Origin: Okeanomitos corallinicola TIOX110
GTDB lineage: Bacteria; Cyanobacteriota; Cyanobacteriia; Cyanobacteriales; Nostocaceae
NCBI RefSeq assembly: GCF_038050375.1
Contig: NZ_CP150887.1
Span: forward strand, 62,001 to 126,000
Length of the DNA stretch: 64,000 nt
Direction of reading: 5' to 3'
Notes under the pieces: model-generated
What the model saw: only the letters and a program-made list of their open reading frames with translations
Told to the model about the DNA's origin: nothing
The model's database searches: none
Shown here: positions 34,501 through 43,166 of the stretch, piece after piece
Numbering within the stretch: the stretch's first letter is position 1
How the letters are laid out: every line of letters begins with the position of its first letter
Program-made: the position numbers and the translations under genes

Positions 34501-37259
34501 ATTAACACACCAGGAACTTCATTCTCACCTTCAAACAGAACTTTGAGGGGAATAATACGTGTATTGCCTGTTTCTTGAATTTGATTAATCAAATTTCGAG
34601 CTTGATTTTGCCGATTGTTATATAGTTCTAAATCATCTTCATCAAGATTTTCTGGCACAGGTTTATTAGCATTTTTTACGGCTTTTTGAAACTTTTCAAT
34701 AAAACCAGGATTTTGTTTAGAAAATTCTATTGCTTCAGTGCGGCATGGTTGACCATGTTGTTGAATATCTTGTAGTAGGTATAGTTGACCAATAGCCAAT
34801 TGTTTAAGTTCATCATATATAGCCCCACGGACAATGTCATAATAATGTGTACGTTCAATACCATTAGATATAGAGGCTGCATTTTCACGACTATCAGAAA
34901 ATACTACTAATTTGCGTGATTTGGGGTCTTTTGGTAACTGATAAAATATCTCTTTAGAAAGCAGTTGACTTAATCGAGAAAAACCAGTACGAAACCCTCT
35001 AATTGAAGATTGTCTCGTCTTTCTCTTGCTGTAATCTGTAGCGCAGCAAGGACAAATAGAGGGTTGCGCTCGGATAAATTCTTGATTTTCAGGTTCTGTA
35101 TTTCGCAAGTGAAAAACATAACCGTTAACCCACTGTTCACCGGGTATTTCTGGGTTTCCAAGAGTAACGCGACCGCTACAAGTATCTAAAGAAGCTTTAT
35201 CCCACCAAGCTTTTTCTGTGCCGCTACCCTGTCTTTTTGGTTGATTCCAGTCCTTTGGGACATCTTCATGAATATCTCTTAAAGGCCAAAAGATAGCATA
35301 TTCGCGGTAAGTTCGGCGCTCCAGCAAACTCCCCGCTTGACGGTCAGGAATGCCTTCAATATTTGGTTCTGTCGGTAGAAGTTCCCAGCCTTCATTATTG
35401 TTTAAAACTAGGCGATTTCCACCAAAAAATACAGTCCCACATTGTTCGCAGTAAAGCAATTCCAATACTCGATAATTTTGATGAACTATTGGGGGATTTT
35501 CGGCAAATAGTTTACCAACTGGTCTATTTTTCCCGCTTTCATCCCCATGACAGTCGTAGTTAGGCTTTGTGCAAGCCCAAAGCCCATTAATATTTCTAAA
35601 AAACCAGTGCAACCTGAAAGAAGGTAAAAACTTATTTTCACATAAACTCCGAGTTATGAGTAGTCCTCTTGCTGCCAAGTTGCGGTTTTCATCTGTTAAA
35701 TTATCACCAAAAAGTACCTGAGAAAATTTCTTTAAAGATACTGCACGACGATTTTTTTCAGCATCTGTACAAGCATTGATCATTTTAGCAGCAACAGCAG
35801 CACTTTCTGATTCCAACATTTGACGGCAGGTTTCATATAGATTTTTTACCTCTGGTGTTCTTGCTAAAGCGATAAACGATTCACTAGGTAAAAAATCTTG
35901 ATTTCCAACTGCTGTTCTTGCTAAAGCGATAAACGGTTCACTAGGTAAAAAATCTTGACTTTCAACTGCCATAACTTGCTGAAGATGTCCAGGGATAATC
36001 TGCTCAGAATGCCATTCTTTACCAAAGAACTGAGACAGAAATTCTCGGCTTTGTGGATCATTTGGTTCCAGAGATGCGCTAGAAGCAAGAATTCTTAGTT
36101 GAGGATGACCAGGATAAAGTCCCAATCTTTCAAGCAATAGTCGAATTAAGTATGCAACTTCTGTACCAGCCGTACCACGATAAAGGTGCAATTCATCAAC
36201 AATTAAGTGAAAAATACTGCCATCTTTCTTTAACCATTCCCGTGTTTTCTCAAAAATATTTTTATCTATATCCCGCATCAGCATAATACTGAGCATAGAA
36301 TAATTAGTAATTAAAATATCTGGTGGGGCATCTTGCATATCCCAACGACACCGCATTTCTGACCCATCTAAACGAGGGAAAAAGAATCTCACATCTTCTT
36401 CGTCAGGTTTAACAATATGCTGACTAGCTGCATCAGCAGCTTCCTGCATATTCCTCATTTGTTTGACAAGTTCTTCTATTTTTTTCCCATTAGGTTTCCC
36501 ATTCTGTTTATACTCTTGTCCTGGTACTGGTGTCACACCGTTATATCTACCAAAATAGATTCGATTACCATTCCTACGACTTTTAAACCAATCTCGTGCC
36601 TGTTCAGAATCTAAAGCGCGACGCAGTCTGGTAAGCTGGTCTTCAACTAGTGCATTCATCGGATATAAAATTAGCGCCCTCACAGCAGGATCTCTGGTTT
36701 CATGGTTTCTTTGAGGTACGCGATAAGAACGCTTAAAACTGCGTCTTTTCTCTACCATTGGGTTACATTTATTTTGCCAGTCCTTATTTTTCCACCAATC
36801 ATTAAGGTAATTTGGCTCAGTTAACGGTGCTTTCCAAGTTTGCGATTCTTGGGCTAGGTAAGCAAAAAGTGGCAACAAAAAAGATTCAGTTTTACCTGAA
36901 CCTGTGCCAGCGGTTACTACTACATTTTCACCTAATAATGCCTGACGAAGCATTGCAACTTGGTGGCTATATAATGGATAATCACCAACAAGTCCACAAG
37001 CGGCTAAACTTTTGAAATCTGCAAGAGAAGCTTCATTAAAACCAGGAACATCTGAAACCTCTAGATTATTGATTGTCTTGCCAGATAATTGATAACTGGG
37101 CAATGGCTCAATCCAAGGTTCTTGGTAAAATACCCCAGGGTTTAGCAGATGTCTTTCCCGTTCCTTCTCAATTTCTGGAAACTGGGTACTGAAAGCAGTC
37201 TTAATGTAGAGAATTAAGTTATCGCGGATTTTATCAAAAGCACCAATTGGATCAATCAT
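31524..37259 (-). CDS. Giant DEAD/DEAH helicase with DUF1998 (DruE/MrfA-like)
   Basis: 1911 residues. Walker A is TAGTGSGKTESFLLP (about 115), the Walker B line reads IVDELHLYRGTAG, motif III ILASSAS, and motif VI QQRAGRAGRRGQ lies about a thousand residues later, with a large insert between the two RecA-like lobes. Several zinc pairs occur (CEQC, CPCC, CESC...CTNC, CQRC...CPKC). The C-terminal DUF1998 signature is C-x3-CYNCLQNYRNQNYHGLLDW. Helicases of this size with DUF1998 are the core of Druantia (DruE) and are related to DISARM DrmA/DrmB. It is the third gene of a cassette with two unrecognised proteins, probably an antiphage system. A 19-residue tandem duplication is present (35857-35970). 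Confidence 0.82.
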   Translation of the reverse strand: MIDPIGAFDKIRDNLILYIKTAFSTQFPEIEKERERHLLNPGVFYQEPWIEPLPSYQLSGKTINNLEVSDVPGFNEASLADFKSLAACGLVGDYPLYSHQVAMLRQALLGENVVVTAGTGSGKTESFLLPLFAYLAQESQTWKAPLTEPNYLNDWWKNKDWQNKCNPMVEKRRSFKRSYRVPQRNHETRDPAVRALILYPMNALVEDQLTRLRRALDSEQARDWFKSRRNGNRIYFGRYNGVTPVPGQEYKQNGKPNGKKIEELVKQMRNMQEAADAASQHIVKPDEEDVRFFFPRLDGSEMRCRWDMQDAPPDILITNYSMLSIMLMRDIDKNIFEKTREWLKKDGSIFHLIVDELHLYRGTAGTEVAYLIRLLLERLGLYPGHPQLRILASSASLEPNDPQSREFLSQFFGKEWHSEQIIPGHLQQVMAVESQDFLPSEPFIALARTAVGNQDFLPSESFIALARTPEVKNLYETCRQMLESESAAVAAKMINACTDAEKNRRAVSLKKFSQVLFGDNLTDENRNLAARGLLITRSLCENKFLPSFRLHWFFRNINGLWACTKPNYDCHGDESGKNRPVGKLFAENPPIVHQNYRVLELLYCEQCGTVFFGGNRLVLNNNEGWELLPTEPNIEGIPDRQAGSLLERRTYREYAIFWPLRDIHEDVPKDWNQPKRQGSGTEKAWWDKASLDTCSGRVTLGNPEIPGEQWVNGYVFHLRNTEPENQEFIRAQPSICPCCATDYSKRKTRQSSIRGFRTGFSRLSQLLSKEIFYQLPKDPKSRKLVVFSDSRENAASISNGIERTHYYDIVRGAIYDELKQLAIGQLYLLQDIQQHGQPCRTEAIEFSKQNPGFIEKFQKAVKNANKPVPENLDEDDLELYNNRQNQARNLINQIQETGNTRIIPLKVLFEGENEVPGVLIKRLAELGINPAGHDRDDQKYYYDDNQHHWTRFFDFESLSLKWQSDLSNAAKDKRTLLVSKVIFEVSDAFFSRLFYNFESAGLGYICLNLPQERLEELATQCNTSAAVFRDICNGCLRVIGDLYRYPKYRPDDWNSWNDAKARLKKYVNKCITHNNLSEKKLFQALWSAICEDGKHDHLKISPLHLWVRVAVANDPVWQCESCGRSHLYNAGGICTNCLGELPTLPNKNCTDLYERNYYAKETVNKRQPLRLHCEELTGQTDDQAERQRHFRNIMVNIGEQERDFIPVVDIIDILSVTTTMEVGIDIGSLMAVVMANMPPMRFNYQQRAGRAGRRGQAFAIVLTLCRGNSHDEFYYQHPEKITGDPPPVPFLSMSQVEIVQRLLAKECLRRAFIAADVRWWDSPIPPDSHGEFGKVQDWNHNESRREKVRTWLKTSSEVTEVVNALLIGVKNINANDFEIYAREHLFNKVNDCANNLELAGKGLAEILAEGGILPMYGMPSRVRDLYHNNPLKNSNLPTINRDLDLAITEFAPGAEKTKDKCIYTSIGFTAPLLPDSKHGLVPAENDPLSQRKWMLRCQRCQHTETSINKFEKLICPKCKATVEQGLRAFPWAVPLAFRTSLNPGADAKDEYEVLVTGAASVAESQLRQKFDVVVGTNTTKAFSASGRVFRVNDNNGQLFKGAVGKASFGRGDKLLEFQWINERFQNKPDGVKFKDPGETETLAIVAPKITGVLCIQPTSVPNGLCLDPIKADSAIKAAFYSAAFIIRAVASQELDIDPEELDISGLRQVELEITGEKVGEIVISDRLANGSGFTDWLSQHWQEILIEKILNTRNTFADAMMSAKHRHECDSSCYNCLQNYRNQNYHGLLDWRLGLNLLRALADKNFCCGLHGDFSAPDLENWLQTASTLRDAFCASFSSCSPQDMGGLPGFTVDDKTVIIAHPLWNLNNPIGLLTDAVANVVPDNRIHYINTFNLLRRPSWCYQSLVSSQT
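35857..35970 (-). repeat. In-frame 57-bp tandem duplication within the helicase gene
   Basis: Two adjacent 57-bp copies (35857-35913, 35914-35970) code DFLPSEPFIALART and DFLPSESFIALART with the residues between. Few differences separate them, so the duplication looks recent, and it preserves frame. Confidence 0.85.
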
Positions 37260-37267
37260 CGTTTACC

Positions 37268-38344
37268 TCAAAATTTGATATCTAAAGATTTAATTAACAT
37301 GGTTTGCTCTAACTTAACCGCAGTCATTTCTGCTATTTGAGGGGGAACATCTCGAAATAGATTGAACCCTGTAACATTCAAATTAGTAACTACTACCTTC
37401 TCTTTTGAGATAGAGGAGTTGATGGCACGTTGTTGTAATGGTAACTCTTCTATAAACATAGGTGCATATCCTGAGCATAAAGTTAAAGCTCTTTCTAGGA
37501 GTTGTGGCAGTTTAGCACCAACTGGAACTGCCATAATAAATCGATGTTTGTCATAAATAAGAACTTGAATCTTAGCAGCTTTAATAACAGCATATCGTCC
37601 CCAGTCACGTTCAACTTGAGTACATCTTTCTTCTTGCCAAAGATAATATATCTTGGTATTCTGATGGGGGCGTTTATATTGGCTGAGGCGGAGATCCGGC
37701 TTCCTCTTTCCCGAATTATCTTCGATTGATGAGGGAGAGAAGATAAAGCGTAAAATATTTTCATCAAATGTTTTACTTTTCCAGTTTAGTTCTGGCTCAT
37801 TAGACCATTGACAATTAATTAAATAATCTTCAAGGGAGGCAGAAAAATGTAAAAGTGACCAAGAAGATGGTATTTCTATAAAATCTATGGCTAATTGAGC
37901 GGCAATTTCCTGTAATTCTGATACATCCTCAGTTTGTACTACTATCCGCTTAGGTACTAATATTAATTCACTACTTTGTTCGGTCACATCAATATTTATG
38001 TGTTGTCCAACAGATTGACAAGCATTCCTTAATTTATCTATAGTATTCGGTGTTCTAACTCCTGCTAAAATAGCTTGGGGAAACCCACCACTAGGTAATC
38101 TTATTAATACAGGGGGTGCGATATACACTCTTCTATTATTATCAGTGAAATCAAATTCACAGTGACCGAGTGAATTGAGGACACGAACGGTTGATAATAT
38201 TTTGTTTTTTATATCATCTCCCTGATCACTGTTAGGAGTCCTGCTAAGACTATGAAGATAATTAAATGTCTGTTTAAACGATAACCAAGACATTTCCTTC
38301 TTCGCAGAAATTACATAGATTAATTCATCGCTATTCCTATACAC
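37268..38344 (-). CDS. Unrecognised protein of the helicase cassette
   Basis: 358 residues, no family recognised. The first part (SWLSFKQTFNYLHSLSR ... GDDIKNKILSTVRVLNSLGHCEFDF) looks like a small winged-helix or helical start. It is followed by strands with RRVYIAPPVLIRLPSGGFPQAILAG and a late RFIMAVPVGAKLPQLLERALTLCSG segment. No catalytic motif or membrane segment is visible. It overlaps the preceding gene by 8 bp and ends 8 bp before the helicase start, so the three are made together. It may be a recognition or adaptor subunit; this is inference. Confidence 0.7.
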   Translation of the reverse strand: MYRNSDELIYVISAKKEMSWLSFKQTFNYLHSLSRTPNSDQGDDIKNKILSTVRVLNSLGHCEFDFTDNNRRVYIAPPVLIRLPSGGFPQAILAGVRTPNTIDKLRNACQSVGQHINIDVTEQSSELILVPKRIVVQTEDVSELQEIAAQLAIDFIEIPSSWSLLHFSASLEDYLINCQWSNEPELNWKSKTFDENILRFIFSPSSIEDNSGKRKPDLRLSQYKRPHQNTKIYYLWQEERCTQVERDWGRYAVIKAAKIQVLIYDKHRFIMAVPVGAKLPQLLERALTLCSGYAPMFIEELPLQQRAINSSISKEKVVVTNLNVTGFNLFRDVPPQIAEMTAVKLEQTMLIKSLDIKF

Positions 38345-40394
38345 GTTTTGCCTCTTTTTGGAATTCTACCCATAATTTTTTCAGGCGAATATCGCCGAGA
38401 GGAGGCAAAGTTCGCTTGTGGTTATCTAACAAGATTTTTTTCCATGAATCCAGTTTTTTTCTATCCTTACAAGGTGATAGTTTCGAGAGTTTAGGGTCAC
38501 ATTCTTTTAAACTTGTGCCACAAAACATAGCTCTATCAAAAAGACTTCCTTTAGCAATAGCCCAAACTGGATACCAATCAATAGGTATTGATTCTTCTGG
38601 ATAAATTGCAACTTCTCCTGGTTCTTTCCCTACAAAAACAATCCGCTGCTTGCCTTGAATTGGTAGGAGAGTATTGAAGTTAAAAACAGGACAATCAACT
38701 CCCCTTACTAATGCGCCCATCACTTTTGGAGACTGTTCATCTTTAGTAGTTGTAACTAAACCAAAACTGTCAATGTATGGCGTTTTGATGCTTGTAACTA
38801 AAGGAAAATCCTCTACTAATAATAAAGATAAATATTTAATAACATTCTCCCCATTACGGGCTTCAATTTTAATATTTGTATCTGCTGGAATATCTGGAGG
38901 TAGTTCATAAATCCCTTGTCCAGAGCTATCTTCTAAAAGTCTGCCATTGCAATATAATTTTGCTATTCCATCACTGCATTGTAAAACTAATTTTGGTGGT
39001 GCGAACCTAAAGAACCAATTTCCTTTACCAAGGCGTAAACCACCTTCTAAATCAAGTCTGATACTAGTAGAAAATGATAATATAGGATATTCGTTTTTTA
39101 CTATTTCATCACTATGGGCAGCAGTCACTTTAAATAAGTGCCATCCAGTTGGTAGTCCCTTAACAATATGCAACTTCTCAAAACCTTCACAACTGGATGT
39201 TCCCCATTTTTCTAGCAAAGTACAGCACTCTTGATGAACTGCTAAATAAAATGGCGAACCTTTAGGAAGTCGGCCTACTTCTACAATTCCTGGTAATCCT
39301 AGACTTCTGCCTTCAACAAATACTCGAATTGGGGAATTTGGAAGCTTAAAACACCATTTATTATCAGTAGATTCCATTCGATAACCGTCACGCCAATCCA
39401 GCATGGAAGCATCAAAATTTCTACTGTTTAATATGGGTGAAGACCAACCATTACCATATTCATCACAGGAATAAAAATTGTTATTAAAATTTAAAATCAG
39501 ACCTTCTTCAGGAAAATCATACTTTGTCGTACAACGTAAGGTAAAGTTAGCACGTTTAGCAGTCAAGTCGAGTTTGCAACACAGTCTTAAGACTCCGTAA
39601 ATCTGCTTTCTCCCCTCAGATTGTAATTCTGTGCTTCCATCCCAAGTGCATAACTCATCTACAATTCTTTCAATCAGTGCCTGACATAATTCATTACCTT
39701 CGTTAGTTTTTTCCAACAATTGCAGCGTTCGTCTTCGCAGATAGCTACGCCCATATCTTACTAACAAAGATGCTATGTGTCTTTCGGAAGGAAGAGAAAT
39801 TGTTTCTAAACCTGCCTCTGCAAAAATAATGGGTAGTGCCTTCAGTTCCTTTTCAGTTAAAAGTGTTTGGGCGATGGGTATACCAACATGAACCCACCTG
39901 CCAGTAATATTGGCTTTGAAAATGCCCAGTTCACTTGATTTATCAACATTTGCCCATTTTTCTAAATCTTTCCAGAGTGTTTGCATCTCATCAAAGTCGG
40001 GATATTGTCCGGATGTGGGCTTTTCTCCCAACAATTCCCTTAAGCGGGGATAGTAGGCGTTAGGAGAAAAATCACCTTCAGTACCTGCTGCCAAAACAAA
40101 TAAAGCTAAATAGCCTATGTAGGGAGGATAACCTTGCCTTTGATGTCGCCACCTCTTATTACTGTCTGAAGCTTTTTTACATATACTATTTATACCAAGT
40201 GTATTTTTTACTGTTTGGATAAAATCTTGACAAGTAGACTCTTTGGACGTACCTAATGAATTAATTAAATCCTCTGTGACGTAAAGATAAACATTACGCC
40301 CAGCCATTTTGGGGTTGAAAAAATGCTGCGTTATCTTATCATTCCACTCTGAATAATTCGTAGAAGTTGTTATAATTCGATTTAAGCTTTTCAT
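38337..40394 (-). CDS. Unrecognised large protein, first gene of the helicase cassette
   Basis: 685 residues, no family recognised. The N-terminal third contains RNVYLYVTEDLINSLG and a conserved-looking GYPPYIGYLALFVLAAGTEGDFSPNAYYPRLRELLG segment. After that comes a helical stretch (LEKTNEGNELCQALIERIVDELC), then a beta-rich C-terminal half with many short strands, suggestive of Ig-like or carbohydrate-type sandwiches. No nuclease or ATPase motif is visible. As first gene of a tight three-gene unit ending in a DUF1998 helicase, it is probably the sensor or target-binding part of a defence system. The start ATG at 40394 is the first available. Confidence 0.7.
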   Translation of the reverse strand: MKSLNRIITTSTNYSEWNDKITQHFFNPKMAGRNVYLYVTEDLINSLGTSKESTCQDFIQTVKNTLGINSICKKASDSNKRWRHQRQGYPPYIGYLALFVLAAGTEGDFSPNAYYPRLRELLGEKPTSGQYPDFDEMQTLWKDLEKWANVDKSSELGIFKANITGRWVHVGIPIAQTLLTEKELKALPIIFAEAGLETISLPSERHIASLLVRYGRSYLRRRTLQLLEKTNEGNELCQALIERIVDELCTWDGSTELQSEGRKQIYGVLRLCCKLDLTAKRANFTLRCTTKYDFPEEGLILNFNNNFYSCDEYGNGWSSPILNSRNFDASMLDWRDGYRMESTDNKWCFKLPNSPIRVFVEGRSLGLPGIVEVGRLPKGSPFYLAVHQECCTLLEKWGTSSCEGFEKLHIVKGLPTGWHLFKVTAAHSDEIVKNEYPILSFSTSIRLDLEGGLRLGKGNWFFRFAPPKLVLQCSDGIAKLYCNGRLLEDSSGQGIYELPPDIPADTNIKIEARNGENVIKYLSLLLVEDFPLVTSIKTPYIDSFGLVTTTKDEQSPKVMGALVRGVDCPVFNFNTLLPIQGKQRIVFVGKEPGEVAIYPEESIPIDWYPVWAIAKGSLFDRAMFCGTSLKECDPKLSKLSPCKDRKKLDSWKKILLDNHKRTLPPLGDIRLKKLWVEFQKEAKRV

Positions 40395-41017
40395 TTATGT
40401 ATAAGGGCGACTGTCATAGATTACTTACTGATTTGCTATTAGACTTATCCAGAAATTAGATATTAGCCCTTACAGCACAAGGATTTAATCCTCTTTTGTG
40501 GACACGTTTATTGATGTTTTCCTTATTTGAAAAATTTTACACTTTGTTTAAGTATTTTGAACATAGTGAAAATGCTGTTGTTACGATTATAAATCGTACT
40601 TATATGAAATTGTTAAGATTTTCAACCATCTCATCAACTTCATATAAGGCATCACCGTACCAAACCGGGAAAAGTACGATTCAGCTAGATAAAAGCAGGC
40701 TATTCTCACCATTTCCTCTGAGTAAACGATTAATTAACTCAACACCAACAGGCACTGCTAGATGCGATCGCTACGCTCTCTATTCCTTCGGTCCCGTCAG
40801 GGATACGCCGAAGGCATCGCAATCGACTCGGTACTCGGTGGTACTTCAAATTTTCCAATTTGGGATCTGTAACTGTATACTTTGCATTCTAGTAAGGATG
40901 AGGGAGATGCCCCTAAAAGCTTAACAGCATAAAAACCCTCTTGAGAGTCAAAACTGTTGACGTGTCTACTATCGTCCATAGATCGGAATAACCCTATTTA
41001 CCGATCTAGGAGTCGCT
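40395..41017. other. Repeat-bearing intergenic region
   Basis: About 620 bp. GACTTATCCAGAAATTAG near 40441 resembles the IS end at 44251. At about 40762-40822 there is a GCGATCGC site and a dispersed palindrome containing GGTCCCGTCAGGGATACGCC. A 142-codon plus-strand frame across this area is made largely of that repeat and is not called. Confidence 0.6.
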
Positions 41018-41668
41018 CTATCCGTCAGTTTTCACCATGTCACTGGTGCTACTTATGTCTAGGGTGGTATGACTCTCTGCTGCTACTGGGGTGAGCATGG
41101 ACAAGGAGGCGATCGCTCCGCGAACTTGTGACGTTTCTACCTCAAGGTAGTTTTGCAATTGCTCCAAATTACGATGACCGGAAATTTCTTGAATTACCCG
41201 CAGGGGGATACCAGCGTTGCTCATCAATGTTAGAGCAGTGCGGCGGAAGCTGTGGGTACTTGCTCCTTCGATATCAACTTGCTGACAACCTTCTCTAAAG
41301 ATAATACTGGCTGAGTCCGAGTGCAGATGTCCCCGTCCCCAGCGACCGGGAAACAGAAACCCGTCACTGGTAGTTGGAGGATTATACTGTTCTAGGAAGT
41401 GCCTTAAGTCATCTAGAACGGGAATAGTGCGGGTAGCTAGTTTCCCCTTGGTGTTACCTTTGCGGAGGATGAGTTCTGGGCGAATTCTGCCTTTTTTGTC
41501 GTAGACATCGGCTATTTTTAGGGTGACAGCTTCGTTAACACGGCAACCTGTGTAGAGCATGACAGCACAAAGGGTGCGATCTCTAGCAGTGGTTAATCCT
41601 TCTGTAAATAATCGCTGAATTTCTTGTTGGGTAAGAACTTTGGCTTTGCCGTGGCGGTCAATTTTCAC
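41018..41668 (-). CDS. Tyrosine recombinase, catalytic domain only
   Basis: 216 residues. The catalytic residues are Arg in MLYTGCRVNEAVTL, Lys in the RKGNTKGKLATR hairpin, H-x-x-R in THSFRRTALTLM, the second His in EISGHRNL and Tyr in QLQNYLEV. There is no N-terminal SAM-like core-binding domain, so it is shorter than the usual 290-330 residues; small recombinases of this kind are found on mobile elements. The start is GTG at 41668. A weaker palindrome with a 6-bp centre (CGATG, GTTGAT, CATCG at 41684-41699) lies just upstream. The next gene upstream, a coiled-coil protein, may be co-transcribed. Confidence 0.88.
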   Translation of the reverse strand: MKIDRHGKAKVLTQQEIQRLFTEGLTTARDRTLCAVMLYTGCRVNEAVTLKIADVYDKKGRIRPELILRKGNTKGKLATRTIPVLDDLRHFLEQYNPPTTSDGFLFPGRWGRGHLHSDSASIIFREGCQQVDIEGASTHSFRRTALTLMSNAGIPLRVIQEISGHRNLEQLQNYLEVETSQVRGAIASLSMLTPVAAESHTTLDISSTSDMVKTDG

Positions 41669-41716
41669 ATTTGTGTCTACCCCCGATGGTTGATCATCGT
41701 AGCACTTTTTATTCCC

Positions 41717-42265
41717 CTACTGCCTCACTGGATAATACAAGCCATCTTGAAATTTCCACCCTAAACTACTGGGGTCACGATTCCTGGACCAGCTAATAAA
41801 TTCTTTTTCGCTCTTGGTTTCCCATTCATTCATTAAACTCTGTTGTGTCACCCCTAACCGCATGGCTAAGTTCTCCGGTGCAAATTCTTTGATTTCTACT
41901 GCTTGCTGATATTGGTATGGATACGCTGAACGCCGGGGTCTAGAGTTACCACCACTGTATCTGCCAGAAGCAAGCGATCGCTCTATTTTCTCCAAGTGCC
42001 TAGCTAAAGTTTCTAATTTACTGGCCAGCAGTTCATCTTGTTGAGAAAGGTGAGTAGAGAGTGATTCTAGCTTCTTCTCCACTTCCTGTAACTCGGTAAC
42101 TGGTAATTCCACACTGCTATCAAACTGCGCTATCACTTCCTGAAGTCCTTGCAGTAACGCCGTTGTGTGTCCTTTGCGGTGGATTTTTGATAGTTGCCGT
42201 ACTACAGAAATTAGTACAGTAGGCACGCGGATCATCTCGCTGGGCGGGGTTTTATTGATAGTCAT
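41717..42265 (-). CDS. Coiled-coil hypothetical protein beside recombinase
   Basis: 182 residues from the ATG at 42265; a longer frame to 42379 exists, but its first 38 residues are low in complexity and the internal start reads MTINKTPPSEMIRVPTVLI. The first 30 residues look like a small ribbon-helix-helix-type strand and helix (MIRVPTVLISVVRQLSKIH). The middle (about 58-105) is a clear coiled coil (TELQEVEKKLESLSTHLSQQDELLASKLETL). The C-terminus has a possible helix-turn-helix (ENLAMRLGVTQQSLMNEW). A DNA-binding accessory for the adjacent recombinase is plausible. TGATATC occurs twice just upstream of the start (about 42264-42285) and could be an operator. Confidence 0.6.
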   Translation of the reverse strand: MTINKTPPSEMIRVPTVLISVVRQLSKIHRKGHTTALLQGLQEVIAQFDSSVELPVTELQEVEKKLESLSTHLSQQDELLASKLETLARHLEKIERSLASGRYSGGNSRPRRSAYPYQYQQAVEIKEFAPENLAMRLGVTQQSLMNEWETKSEKEFISWSRNRDPSSLGWKFQDGLYYPVRQ

Positions 42266-42533
42266 GATATCTGTGCTTGATATCGAATATTGTAACGGAA
42301 ATGGTAAATTTCTTTGCTTGTATTTTTGTCTGCGACAAGGTAAGTTAGAACCCTGATTATTCCGTTGAAATTTTTTCAATTAGTCTGCGAACCGACATTT
42401 TGCCAACGTAAATTTTTCTGCTGTACTAAGTTGAAGCTGTTGTGCATTTAATTTGTATAAACCTAGCGGAAAGATGCCCGCTCTCGACATGAGAATTATA
42501 AAAGCTGCTTAACAGCTGATGCTAAGACAGCAG

Positions 42534-42585
42534 GGGGAGCAGGGGGAGCAGGGGATGCAGGGGATGCAGGGGATGCAGGGGGGGA
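42534..42585. repeat. G-rich 9-mer minisatellite
   Basis: Tandem AGCAGGGGG/ATGCAGGGG units end just before the four-helix-bundle stop. A complementary C-rich tract (CTGCCTCCC units) lies at about 43008-43041 on the other side of that gene, so the gene is bracketed by inverted copies of one simple repeat. Confidence 0.8.
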
Positions 42586-42996
42586 TTAGTGATTTCGCAA
42601 CCAAGGTGATGGATTATTAATCATATTCACCAAACCTGATAAAACTTGGTTGTAGCTTGAATAAATTTCTCGTCCTACTTCTACATTCATGTAGTTGCAT
42701 TTGACAGCAAATTCAATCCAAGTCTGTGTTTCGGCGGCTTCAGCTAACTCCTTCGGAGACGCTACGCGAACACAGTCATTTAGTTTAGCAATGAAAGCTG
42801 CTTCATAACGCCTTTTTCTCCATGCTTCAGCTAAATTGGCACAAACAGAACGTGAGGATCTACGAATTTGATCAGTTAACGAATATCTCTCCTCTACAGG
42901 GAACTTCTTTGATAGCTCAAAAATTTTCATTGCTGCTTCAAAGGCAATTTTGTAAATTCCCAAATCTTTATGATCTTTGATTGCTTCTTTATTCAT
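42586..42996 (-). CDS. Four-helix bundle protein (rRNA IVS/S23-type family)
   Basis: 136 residues. HKDLGIYKIAFEAAMKIFELSKKFP, then YSLTDQIRRSSRSVCANLAEAWRKRRYEAAFIAKLND and AAETQTWIEFAVKCNY are the characteristic blocks of the four-helix bundle family first seen in 23S rRNA intervening sequences. Its molecular role is unknown. Between KLNDC and AAETQTW the family normally has only a few residues; here RVASPKELAE is added, coded by a dispersed palindrome (42744-42770, CTTCGGAGACGCTACGCGAA). The frame is kept, so the insert is tolerated at a loop between helices. Confidence 0.88.
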   Translation of the reverse strand: MNKEAIKDHKDLGIYKIAFEAAMKIFELSKKFPVEERYSLTDQIRRSSRSVCANLAEAWRKRRYEAAFIAKLNDCVRVASPKELAEAAETQTWIEFAVKCNYMNVEVGREIYSSYNQVLSGLVNMINNPSPWLRNH

Positions 42997-43133
42997 TGTT
43001 TTACCTCCCCTGCCTCCCCTGCCTCCCCTGCCTCCCCTGCTCTCTTCACCATCATCTCACTTTTTTGCGTTACTTCCCACGCCAGGTTGGGGAAACTGGC
43101 TGGGCGGTCAGGTGGTGCAGATCAATGCTAAAG

Positions 43134-43165
43134 TAATTATCGAAAAGACTCATTTTCGATAATTA
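43134..43165. promoter_or_regulatory. Perfect 13-bp inverted repeat with 6-bp centre at a recombinase start
   Basis: The arms are TAATTATCGAAAA (43134-43146) and TTTTCGATAATTA (43153-43165), with centre GACTCA. The right arm ends one base before the ATG at 43167. Geometry (arms of at least 11 bp, 6-bp centre) is that of a tyrosine-recombinase core site. Its place over the ribosome-binding region means binding would also block expression of the recombinase. Confidence 0.7.
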
Positions 43166-43166
43166 T

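Noticed and set aside
40496-40924. A 142-codon plus-strand frame
   Set aside because: Much of it is a dispersed palindromic repeat; the same peptide pattern appears antisense near 44300.
42534-43041. G-quadruplex or regulatory RNA in the G-rich tract
   Set aside because: It is a simple minisatellite with inverted counterpart; nothing beyond base composition supports a function.
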